A stretch of 64,000 nucleotides of DNA from Epinephelus fuscoguttatus. Lineage: Eukaryota; Chordata; Actinopteri; Perciformes; Serranidae. The notes under the pieces are model-generated. The model was not told the origin of the DNA. It made no database searches and saw only the letters and a program-made list of their open reading frames with translations. The stretch lies in assembly GCF_011397635.1 (NCBI RefSeq), contig NC_064769.1, forward strand, positions 12,975,207 through 13,039,206, given 5' to 3'. Made by a program: the position numbers and the translations under genes. This document shows, piece by piece, positions 47,101-59,200 of the stretch. Position 1 is the first letter of the stretch; every line of letters begins with the position of its first letter.

Positions 47101-50100
47101 CAAAGAAAAGCAGAAATCTTAACGTTTTTAGATGCTGAAACCAGCAAATATTTGGTATTTGATAAATAACATACTCAGATGAGAGAGGCCCATAGAGAAT
47201 GAATATGTACAAGGTCCGGAATTTTGTGCTACAAGCCTGTTTACAGCAAATACTGACTCTGTTTATGAGCCCTTCTTGATGTATTATGTGTTTGCATTGC
47301 ATCCCCCTGATTCTGAGCAGCTTTCTGTGTTTTTGCAGAGCTATATGAGAATTTATTGATTCTAACACATAGCAGCACATAGAACTGCTAGTTCATAATT
47401 TAGAGGACACAGCTCCTAGACCATTTACGCTAGTGGTTCCCTGTTAAAATGCAGAGAGGAAACAAGACAGAGATCCAGAGGACATCACATCTGCTTTCAT
47501 AAATAACAGCATTAAGTTTCCTGTTTTGCCAAAGACAATTAAGTACCCATCTTGAGGAGCCCTAAGTCGTTACAGGAAATACCCAAGGACATAATAAATG
47601 GTCATCTCAGTCATTGTGCCAGGCCTTGCCTAAAAGCCAGCCAAGTCACAAAATCCAATAGTATAAACGTCCTTCCTGCTTTCAAGTCCCATTATGGACG
47701 CTCAAGGGCAGAATCAGAGCACATTAGTGCCACAGAACAACTTGTGCTTGTTGTTCGTCCGATGCTTAGATTACTGTCTGTGCTCATAATTGAGTTAATG
47801 GGAGATAAATGGACTCTTAATGTTTGGACTGAAGGCACTGGATTGATCAGTGAGTAAGAGGTGGTCACATAAGATTGATTGGGTTGTATTATTAAAAATA
47901 TCAGTACTGTATATGTGATACTGATCAAATCAAGGCTGAACAGGCTACATAAAGTTTTGTTGATGATTATGATTCATGGTATATGTGACTACATTGTGCT
48001 GGTTTGATCCACTTTTCTGCATAACAGCTGTCCTCTTTTAGGCACAGACATGTTTCTGATTTCAGCGTGTTCTTTCTCTGCAGCCGGTTACAGAGTGTTA
48101 CTGAGGAGTTGAAGTGGCACTAAGAGAATGCGCCTGCAGATCAGTACTGACATGAGTTCCCGATGATGAACGCTCAATCACATAATGCACCCAGAAAGGC
48201 TCTTTGGGTTCAGTTTCCCTGCTGAATTTAGCACAACACCCACGGAGCACTCTCAGAAATGAGTCACACATGAATACTTGCATAATAATCAGTTGGTGAT
48301 AGGAGAAATTATACACCCACTGATGTTTGGATGTATGGTATGTGAATAATCTGTTCAGAATTAAAGAACTGCGGAATTTCAAAGGATATTTAGCATCAAC
48401 AAATAACATGAAAAGACCAAATCCAAAGATGAATTGATTGCAAGTGTACCAAAAACCAAGGATCGCTTATTCCTCTGATCCATAGACCTCCACTGTTGTC
48501 CAAATAATGGGTAAAAATACACAAAATGAGCCACACAGTTGTGCATGGTGACATTTTTCCTCATTACGATGACTTTTATTTGAGTCGAATCCTGGTGCTT
48601 TAGATACCAGCCAATGCACAAAATCTCTGGCTAAAAATAGTCCCAATAAACCACACAATCAGCAGAGTAAATGTTGGCATTTTACATTCCTGCAAACCAT
48701 GCATATTTAATGTTTGTCTGTTATTATGTAGTGGATATGTTGAAACTTAACATTTTAACAATGCTGTGATCAGTCTGTGGTTATATTTAGGCACAGAAAC
48801 CACTTGGTTATGATTAACAAGAGACTATTAGGTTTCAAATACCTAAATACATAATCACTGCTGGAAAAGCCTCCCATGAATTGTCAAAAACACCTGCTTT
48901 TGGTGGCACAATTTCAGCTGGAAATGCTGATTATGGCTTGCTGAAAACAATAGGTTTTAGTGGCACAATCATGTCTGGAAATGTCACAGATGTATGGCTA
49001 AAAACAAGCCAAAACAACTGGATTAGTTGTTTGTTGGTCTCAAGCAGTGGGCTGCTGCTTGGCAGCCATCTTGCCCAGGGGTCATGCCATTCCCTCCTCC
49101 TCTCAATGACAAATTCAACTCACATGTAATCAGAACTATGTCACTTTAGAAACATTCATGTGATATGTATAGATGACACAAATGTTACACATTTGTGGTT
49201 TGCAGAAAGATACAATTCCAACAATTAATTTCTGGCAACTGGGCTGCAACAAATACACAATTTGGTCCCGTCTGAGTGAGCTAGCTGAGTTAGCTTTTGT
49301 GCAGCATCCAGCTGTTTTAGCAAATTGCTGATTGTTTTTTAAAGAGTAAAAGTATATATATTTATCTCTACTAGGAACTAATGGACTTGGATCTGAGAGC
49401 CACAGACAGGCTGGAGATTTGAAAGTTATGCATTCATGGTTTTTGTCTTTTTATGGGATTTGTTGTCAACAGCATAGAACATACCCAGCGATATTGTTAA
49501 ATACAGAATACGTTTTAGGCCTTGGTATTGTAAGTCTTCATTTGTTCTCCCATGAGGGGATTAAATCCAAAAAAAAAAGACTCTTTGTAGATTACTGTAA
49601 ACAAGCTCCCCCTCGTTCCCTAAAATTAGTTGGTGTATTCAGAATGCACAGCATCCTAATTATGAGAGCGCTATGAAGCACCTGCACCAAATGGCCTCCT
49701 CTGATGAATTCACTGTAATATTTTTAGTGAAAATATCTGATAATGCAGCCAGTAGTGCCTTTTTATTAGACACGGACACATTTGTGTTGCAAATTTGTAG
49801 TCTTGAAAAGCAAATCGAGATAATCCCTGAAGAAATCGCCTTTAAAAGTAATATCTGGCTCAAAATATGGTCTAAATCGTGGAAATCTGCTCTTGGCAAC
49901 TCAGTTGGCATCTCTTCCTCAGAAGTAATTTGACATTCACAGCAGCGCTGGCAATGACTGTTGTTCCTCCCTTAAATCACTGTGACTTTAATACATTGAA
50001 CTAAAAGTCTACCACTCCTGCAGGCCAAATATTGGAGAGTGTGAATGTTTGAATCACACTCGGGATAGTGGCAGAAGCCCAGCAGGGCATAAATGAACCA

Positions 50101-50204
50101 TTCAAACCATGATGTCATTATTAACTGAAAATTCATTCTAACCATGTTTGGTGTCATACTTTGACTTGTTTTTCTTGAGCCAAAAAGCTGGTCCCCCTTT
50201 AATG

Positions 50205-50259
<55 letters not shown>

Positions 50260-53200
50260 AGTTGAGTTTTATGAGTGAACACATGGGCTTGGTTGTATGT
50301 GTTTGACATCTGCACAGTAAGGACAATAAATCCCAAAATAAACTGATTCATTTTCTTACTAGTGCGCAACAGTTTAGCCGACTCAAAGGGGACGAGACAG
50401 GAAATTGGACCGGCCCCGTTAATTTCTCGGATGATGGATCTCTGAAGCCTGCCAGAAATGGAAGGAAAAGGTACTTTTCCAGCGTGACTGACTGCACAAC
50501 ACCTCTGAGAAAAGAGAGTGTGCGTGAGAGAGAGAGCGAGAGAGAGATAGAGTGAAAGAGAACACAACAGTTTTCAAATCCATCCTATTGACGACCCAGC
50601 CCTGCATGTGTGGACTGGGCCGCTGATACAGCACAGCAGTCTCCTCAGATGCTTTAGAGAGAACACAAAGCTGCAGCACATGTACACTTTTTTATGCTCT
50701 ACTTGTTTTGTAATCTGCAGGTTTAGGGAAGGTAGCGGGGGTGGTGATGTCACAGGACACATATTTAACTCTAACTTAACCTGTCTGCATGTTGACAGAT
50801 GTTTCCGTCAGAATTTTCAGCCAGATTCACAGATCTCCGTAATAGTCACACCCTGCCTAGCCGATATTAAGAAGAAAAAAAAAAGGTAGGCCAGTTTGAA
50901 GGCATTTTTAGTACTTTCACAGAAACCCAAGAATGCCTCTTTCTTTTTCATTACTCTGAAAGGTATAAACTCTCATATTTTTTCAGTGGTGGTTGCACTT
51001 CAGATTTGCTCTTGCATGTTGTCTGATCCCGTCCACCTCGACCCCAGATCCCCATCCCCCCCTTCAGAAGCTGGTTGAACCACGGTCTCCTGTTGATGTA
51101 CTGGCTTCTCCTCGTACGTCTGTGTCCCATCCAGCACCCATCTCCGAATGCCTTGTCCTCCTCAATCTGTGTCTCATATGTTCTGCACAGCTCTGTGTGT
51201 ATGCCATGTACATAGTGTGGACACTTCTCTCTGCTCCCCCCTATCGCCCTTTCTCACATCTGCATTGTCTCTCTCTGCGACCTGGACTTACCCCCTTTTC
51301 CACTTTACTTTCCTTGTTGCAATTAGACAGGAACGTGCCAGATTTAGTTCCCCAAAGTTCCTCCAAATCCTCATCACACTGAGCAGTAGATGTTAGTATC
51401 TGTGGTAAAATGCTGGCAAGTCTTTTTCATTCTGGATTGGTTTTTGCACCAGCATTGTACGATGAACCCCTAAAATGCCACATGAGATGAAATTCATCTC
51501 ATTAAGTGAATTACATGTCTTGCTTTTGAGATCTGAACAGAGAACACTTGCAAAGGTTTCATCATCTTAGCTAAAACAAGTATGAATAGCCCTTTTCAGA
51601 AGTGTCAGGTATTTTCTATTCAACAGATGCTCCTCTCAGTCAAACCTCAGAAATACACTGCATCATCAGGTGGATGTAGACAACCAGTTTCATTGTTCCT
51701 TATTTGTACGATTTCATCCCAGCATCTTGTTCCTTTAATGCATCCCTCCATTGTATTTGCTTGTTGTGTTCTTTTATTACTATTATTTCTTTCTAAACTC
51801 GCCTCATTTACCTCCACAGGTAATATTCTGCAATATTATCCATCCTCCAAAACACCACACTCCATCTTTCTATCTGATGAGACAAAAAAGCAACATTCAT
51901 TCTAACAAACACAGCAGTCGCTGCTATTTTGGCATCAAAGCTCGTCAATATCCGTGAAGCATTTTACATGTCAATCTGAAAACATATCACAACATTTAAG
52001 AGCTTTACAAGATTCAGATGTACCTCAGAAGGGTTATATTTTGAAACTTTAAAAGTAAAATTAGCTGCATGGATCAATATCTTTATTTATATAAACAAGT
52101 TTATTTAAATGCAACCTGTGGCCCTCTGCCCAAACCTAAAAGGAAAATTATAGATCAGGGCTAAAGAGAGAAACCCTTTGGGGGTGAGACTATTGACACG
52201 TTGGACAAAAGCATTTGGCTGATGTGAAAACATAATGCACGTTTCTCACATTCTAGTGCCTGTTCATTGCCTCATGCCTGTGTGGCAGAAATAAACAGCT
52301 GAAACATTGTATTTCCATGCAAGTTAAAAACAATTCAAAGGCCTTTTCAAGACTTTTGGTCACAGTAATTAAATTTTGTCTTCTATTTAGTGTAATACTT
52401 TAACTTTATCTTGTACCTTTCTGTGGTTATTTTACCCTTGTGTGTAATTCCCCTTAAAGTAAACACTTTGTTGAAACAATTGGTGAAACAAAATGGTGAA
52501 AATAAATGCAACAGTTTTAACTGTGTTCAGAATTTGGACAAAATCCAACAACCTTTTGATCTGTAGTATCTACCAAAAGAAAGATATTTAATTTAAATCG
52601 ATCAACACAAAGCGAGACGATGTGACTCATGCTGAAAAGTGGCCACTGTGGCCCCAAGTGGTGATTACAAGATAACAGAACACAGTAGGCGATTTGTTGA
52701 TTTTTTTTTTAACATCTATATAGTTCATTAGAGAATATTGTAATATATAGATAGATCCAAGGCAAAACTGATGGAAGTGCGGGACTCATATTACAAATCC
52801 ATCTGCTACTTTAGCACCAGAGACAACGCCTTTGATTTATTAATACAAAGACTACTGATATTTCAGAGCCATGGTCAGGGCCGTAGATTCTAACTTGCAC
52901 AAACCTCAGACAGATAACGGATCAATGAGTCAGGCAGACGAGCAGTGCCGTAACGGAAATACGTGAGGCCCCCCTCACAGGAACACCAACTGGTTGGGGC
53001 GAGAACAACTGTTGATGCAACCAGGAAATCCTCTACAAACTGTCCCATTTTGGAGACCATTTGGTTGGGCTGATGCTGCCTTCAAAGGACGTAGCCGACA
53101 TCGACCTCAAAGGAAATTAATGACAGGAGTCATAAAGTCAGCAAACAAACTTGTTAATGCTAATTTGCATACAATAGCCAACATTAGGTGATCATTTTAG

Positions 53201-56200
53201 AGAAAGTGGAGAATGTGTTTTATATTTTATGAATTCAACTTTTCATATGTAAGAGGAACAATGAGTTCTTTCTTCTTTCACATAGTCACATAGTCTCGCT
53301 TTAAAATACTGAAATACTGAAAGCAGAAGGAAATTCCAAATTTCAGAATCACTCCATTAACAACTAACTTACTAATATCCCTCTGTGCACAAAGTACTTA
53401 CATCTCATCTACGCTTGTTTCTTCAAAGTGCAGTTATGAAAATTAGACTTGTTCTTTTTTTATTCATCTTTTCAGCTTAAGAAAAATCATATATCTCCTC
53501 TGCCTAACATGATTTTCACATCTTGTAAACATAGAAAAAAAGAACGTTACACTGGTGGTTTCCTCCTTCTCCCCTTTCAAACTCCATCGTAACCACCACC
53601 TCCATCCTGTCCCAAAACACAAACACACACATTTTATCCAGACTGCAGTCTGATTGCACGTAAATACAACGTGCTGCAAGAAATGAGGCATCAGTGCACG
53701 GATAAATGGCAACATACTGACACCTTGATTTGAATTTAACATCAAGTATGAATCCTGCAGACGCATTTTGACAAATCCACCAAAAACACAGTCACACCAC
53801 CATGCTGAAGACATTATTTTTGTTTGGTTAATGTTGCCATTTCAGTGTAATGATTGTTGTATATGTGTAAAATAGATGTATGAGGTTCTTTAACTCTAGT
53901 TGAAAATATTAAATTACAAAAACCCTATTGGTAATTGGCTCCATGTTATGATTACAAGTTTGCATGAATATCTGTGTTATGTGTTTATGTGCACAATGTA
54001 TTGACACATCGTTATTTCCAGCCCAGCTGACACACATTATTACTTTTATGCAGTTAAGTATATAAATGTATAAATAATTGTACTGCTTAACATCAAAGAA
54101 GACACTCACATCAACCAGATGCTGCTATCTGATCTTATTCTGACTGTTCTTTTTTTCTCTTCTGAATTAATACACAGCATATATACACATTTTAATCACA
54201 ACGCCAGTGTCAAATTGGTTTTAAGCCATGCAAGTTCTCATCGCTACCCATTAAATAAGTGAAAATATGAGAGGTATTATTTTTCTTCAGTAAGTGTATT
54301 AGTTGGTTTAGACTAAGATGTAATAGAATCTGGTGCAAGTGTCCAGTAAACCTTATGTTAGTATCACGTTTGTGACGCCTTAAATCAGTTACATCACTTC
54401 TGTCATTTGTCATCCCACAACGCTACACTGATATACTAGTATTCATGAAGACATTTTGTAGTAAATGTGAGCTTTTTTCCTTTATGGTGTCCTTTCAACA
54501 CACTGTTTTATATACTGCTTCTTATCTCCACAGTTTTTTTTTGGTAATTGTGTTGATTCTCTTGTGTGTGTGGAGAAGTTTAGGCCGAGGATGACTGTGT
54601 CTATCCCTCCAGGTATCTGGAAAACTATGATGGCTCATATGAATACAACTCCACTGCTTGCAGGGAGCTCAGACAGGAGATTATGGACGTCAAGGTCTTG
54701 ACAATGTGAGTGTTCTTTGTGATGTAGCCCACACCTGCAGTGGACGACCTTATTTAGAGTAACATCTTTTTCCCCCTCAGGCGATCCTCAAGTACCTGTC
54801 AAGAAGTTAGGGAGACATCCCCCACTTGATTTGTGGAAACAGTGAACTGTCTGTGTTCAGTGAGAACTGTAAAACACCGTTTTAGTTTTAGCTTGTTGTT
54901 TTTAGTTCACTTTGAGGTTGCAGGATTTTCTTCCAACGCCCAGAAAGGACTAAAATAAAGAATGTAGCAGGGTCAGCTGAGGACAGCTTCACCATCAGCT
55001 CTATGAGGCTTGAGTTAAATGCTAATATCAGAATGCTAACATGTTCACGACAGTGCAAACATGCATTTTAGCGTGTTAGCATGCTAACGTTTGCTAATTT
55101 GCACAAAACAGAGTGCAGTTGAGGCTGATGGGAATGGCATTTGTTTGGCAAGTATTTGGTCAAGAAACAAGCAGTTTACTGGACAGCTTAAAAATTTGAC
55201 CTGACGTTTGACCTGATGGTGAAAACTCACCAACGTTATTACAATTTATCCTACGAACCTCTTGAGGTGACGTATGGCAATTGTGAACCTAAAAAGAAAT
55301 GTTTACCAGTAGTGATAGATTGTATTGTTTTCACCTCATGAGTCTGTGTGTGTGTCATCATGTTGAATTGTGGTCCTGGAGAACCTACCACAAAAGTCAA
55401 TTTGAGTAATGTGTTTTGCCAGGTGTTTATATGTTTGTTTATATGTCTGTCTGTCTGTCTTTCTATCTGTCTGTGGACAGATTTTGTCAACACGATAGCG
55501 TTGCAATCGTGAAAGATTTGCTGACAAAACTTGAGGTCAAAATGAAGGCAAGGTTCAAAGATGGGTGTAGTCTGAGCAAGGGGGCATGTAGGGATTAGGA
55601 AGTGGGGAAGGGGCCATTACCCCTCCACTTTCACATGATAGCATCCAGTGTGATTTGATGTAATAGCAAACATTCTGCTCACAAATATTTGTGATGCACA
55701 ATGTATTGTATATCATTTCTAGAGTCTGCCAGAGTCCCCTCTTCAGTGCAAACATTTTCCATGCGTTTTTATCAATAACGACCTCTCTGTTAAAAAGGTC
55801 TGTTGAAGAGCTATTGAGATAGATTGGGCAGATTCATCTGAATTGGTGACCATGAATGGATTTGATGACTCTTGAACATCATTTCACTCTGCTTTTTATC
55901 ATAATCATTAAGTAATCAAGTGGCAGAGACTCTGTGGTTATCTAATAAACAACAAACAGCAATTTATCCACTGCAAAAGTCAAACTGAAGGCGAGAACAA
56001 TGCCTAAGTCTTGCCACATGACATCCATTGTATCGCCAATATTTTACAGCTGAAAGTGCTTTTATTGTCAGTCTAACTGCAGCACCCTATATATATTACA
56101 TTGTATATGACACATTATGGAGTAGACCAATGCATGGATTCATTAGCCTTCCCTCCTCAATGAGCCTGCTGTGTTCACTGCAGTTTGAGCAGCACATTTC

Positions 56201-59200
56201 CTGTTGTATGAATGTGAACATTGTCCAGTGACCTTTTGTGCGTGTCCCTCAGGCTGCCAAACTTTAATGTCAAATGCATTCTGGGCGCTTGATGAAGGGC
56301 CATGAGGCAGAGAGCAGCTGCTGTCACTCTGCCAGACAGTGAAACTAATGGTGCCACCCTGCCTCCCAGAGCAAATCCCATCTCCCAATCATCTCAAAGG
56401 AAATGTCAGTTCAAGGACAGCTATTCACAGACATCCTTGATAAAGCCTCTGCCTTCGTATTAAGAAGTCTAGATCCAGTAGCATCAGTAGAGCCATCACA
56501 CAGTAACCACTGCAATTTTCCGCCCCCTCTTTGCTTGTCTTTTTGAGTCTTTTTTATGATGTTTCTTCAATCTACTACCCTTGTAGAGACATTAATCGGA
56601 AAATACATGGCCATGGGTATCCTTCCTCATTCCACAAGTCTCTCTGCCTGTCTGCCAGGGTGAAAACCTCAGACCTGTTTGAGAGATGGAGAAACCTGCA
56701 GGTGTGTAGGTGGGAGCAGAACAAGGAGGAGACCAGCAACTTTAAGTAAGCATTACTCAGTCTCAGCAGAGGAAATATACTTATGAATGACTAGATTTTT
56801 TTTTTTAAATCTTGTACATGACTTCACTACTTCTCAGTCTGCACATTGAACATTTCCCTTTTTTCCCACGGCCTCTGTTTTTTGGTGCTTTAAACCTGTG
56901 TACTCATTGAGGTTCTTGACAGCTCGAAAATACACTTAATATTGACTTATCACTTTTAGATTTTTTTATTTATTAAGAATTGCTTGATTTTTAACATGGA
57001 TATGTTTCAGCGGTTTTCTAGTAAACTGTCAGAAACAGTTGTAAAACCTTGAGTTTTCATATTCTCTATATATCTGTGATTAGTGTTGACAGAACCTCAT
57101 ATGCAAGACTATACCACCACATCTTGTATAAGTCTATTTGGATTTCTGTAACAGAGTTCTTTAACAGTTTGTTCAGAGGTCAAAAAGAGCGATTCAGTGG
57201 CATTGTATGTTTACCATGGATGTGGTTTAGGCATAAAAACACTTAAGCCCCTTTTACACTGCCAGATTTTCTGTGAATGTTGGGCCGTTTTGCCGGCAAG
57301 CTGCGAGCGTTTAGACACACAGAGCCGGATTGGTGAGTTGATCTGAGGTGTCCAATTTTCCACCTCGTAGGGTAGACATATTGGCGGAACCCTTTTAGTT
57401 TAAACAGACGGAGGCGCCCTTCCACAACAGGAGGGGCTGTTGATGACTTGTGGGAGGAGCTGTTGATGACGCTGCACATGCGAGCCACTGGCGGTGGATA
57501 AACACGAAACAGCTGATCGCAGGAATTAGTGCACAGCTAGTAGCAAGCGGGAAACGCAAACCTGACAGACACTGTAAAGATGAGCAACTGGGGAGACAAG
57601 GAATTGCGCGCCCTCCTTGTCCTCACAAACGAAGAGGCCATTAACCGTCAGATGACGGGAACAGTGAAGGGCGGACCGACTTAAGAGAGAATCACCAAAG
57701 GACTGACCAGTCGTGGCTTCCCTCCCACGTCACTGTTTACGTCACACACTGAGCTATACATTTTGTTACTTGCTCACGCCCCCCATTGCCCTGAAAAAGG
57801 CACATTCTGTATAAACAAAAGTAGGTAGGCAGCATTTTGCTGCACTCCCCGATTTTGTTTTTATACTGCCAATGCTGAAAAAAGACAGATTGGGCTTTCC
57901 TGCAAATTTGCACAATTCCTATCTAAAACGGGCTTTAGTCAGGGTTAGGAAAACATGTTTCAGTTTATAGTACCTGGTTGTTGATGCCACAAACGCTAAT
58001 GAATATGTGCCGACATCACAACCAGCACAACCCCTGCTAAGGATGCTCCAATGACACCTTAAAAAAATAGGTGGTTGTTGTTGCTTTAAACACTGATGGT
58101 AATGCCATGAACTCTTATTAAAAAATGCCCACTTTTTTTGTTACAAGCATGGCTGGAAATGTCCCAAACTCTCCTTAAAAATACTTGCTTTTGTTGCTAA
58201 AAACACAGTTGGAAAACTCTCCACTTCTTGAACATCACTTTAGGATTGTGATATGATATGTATGAAACATACAAATGTTACATATCCATGGTTTGCGGAA
58301 ATGTACAATGCCAATATTGTATTATAGCAGCTCAGCTGAACAGGAAGTTAGACCCCTGGGGTCACCCCAAGCACCCCAAGTAGCATTATTATGCAATGAC
58401 ATACTGCACATGTCTTGTCAAACAAATGGATCTGCACTTGCTCATGCACAGCCCTCTAACATATTAAACATGAAATATTTTCTTTATTAGGTACAATAAC
58501 GATGCTTTATGGTCATTTCCGCTTTTTGTCACTTCTTTAAATGTGAAAGCCCAGTTTGTGGCAAAGGAATGGATCTTTTTTACAACACTTCTTTGTATTT
58601 TTGGTTTTAAAAAGATCGCAAGAAAAGATTAAAAATGTATTCACACACAAAAAAGTTTGATTTTGCAATTGCTATTTTTACACATACAGAAGCAGGGTCT
58701 GTGGGACCCCAAACAATGAGGAGGTAAAGCCAATATCAACACAAGGGAAAAGCTAATTATGGTTTTGACTCTGGCATGCAGTCTTTTACAAGGAAACTAA
58801 CTCCTTCCTTTCTTTGGTGTCCTCCTGAAGGATGTCTCTGTCTCGCTGCTGTAATGCTCCTTCCTTTCTGTTCACCACCAAGAGGAACACTCCTGCAGGG
58901 ACCAAGCTGAGGTATGAGGTGGACACCAGTGGTATTCTTCCCATCACCACTGAAGTCTTCAAGATGTTCCCAGATGTGAGTTCATAACCTCTTCACGAGT
59001 GTTCCTCCATACTGTTTTTTGTTATTCTACCATTGGTTTGATGCTACTTAACCTGGTGATAAGAGCCATTTGATTTCAAGAGCCTGCAATGCTGTCTGTG
59101 TGAATCTAACAAAATGTGTCTGTGTCATCTAGGATATGCCGTATTCCAAATCACAGTACAAGAAATGTGCTGTTATTGGAAATGGCGGCATCATCAAGAA

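Noticed and set aside
50370-50470. alternative st8sia5 exon
   Set aside because: A donor-like GTAC follows an open stretch, but no frame matches the family and no acceptor stands out.
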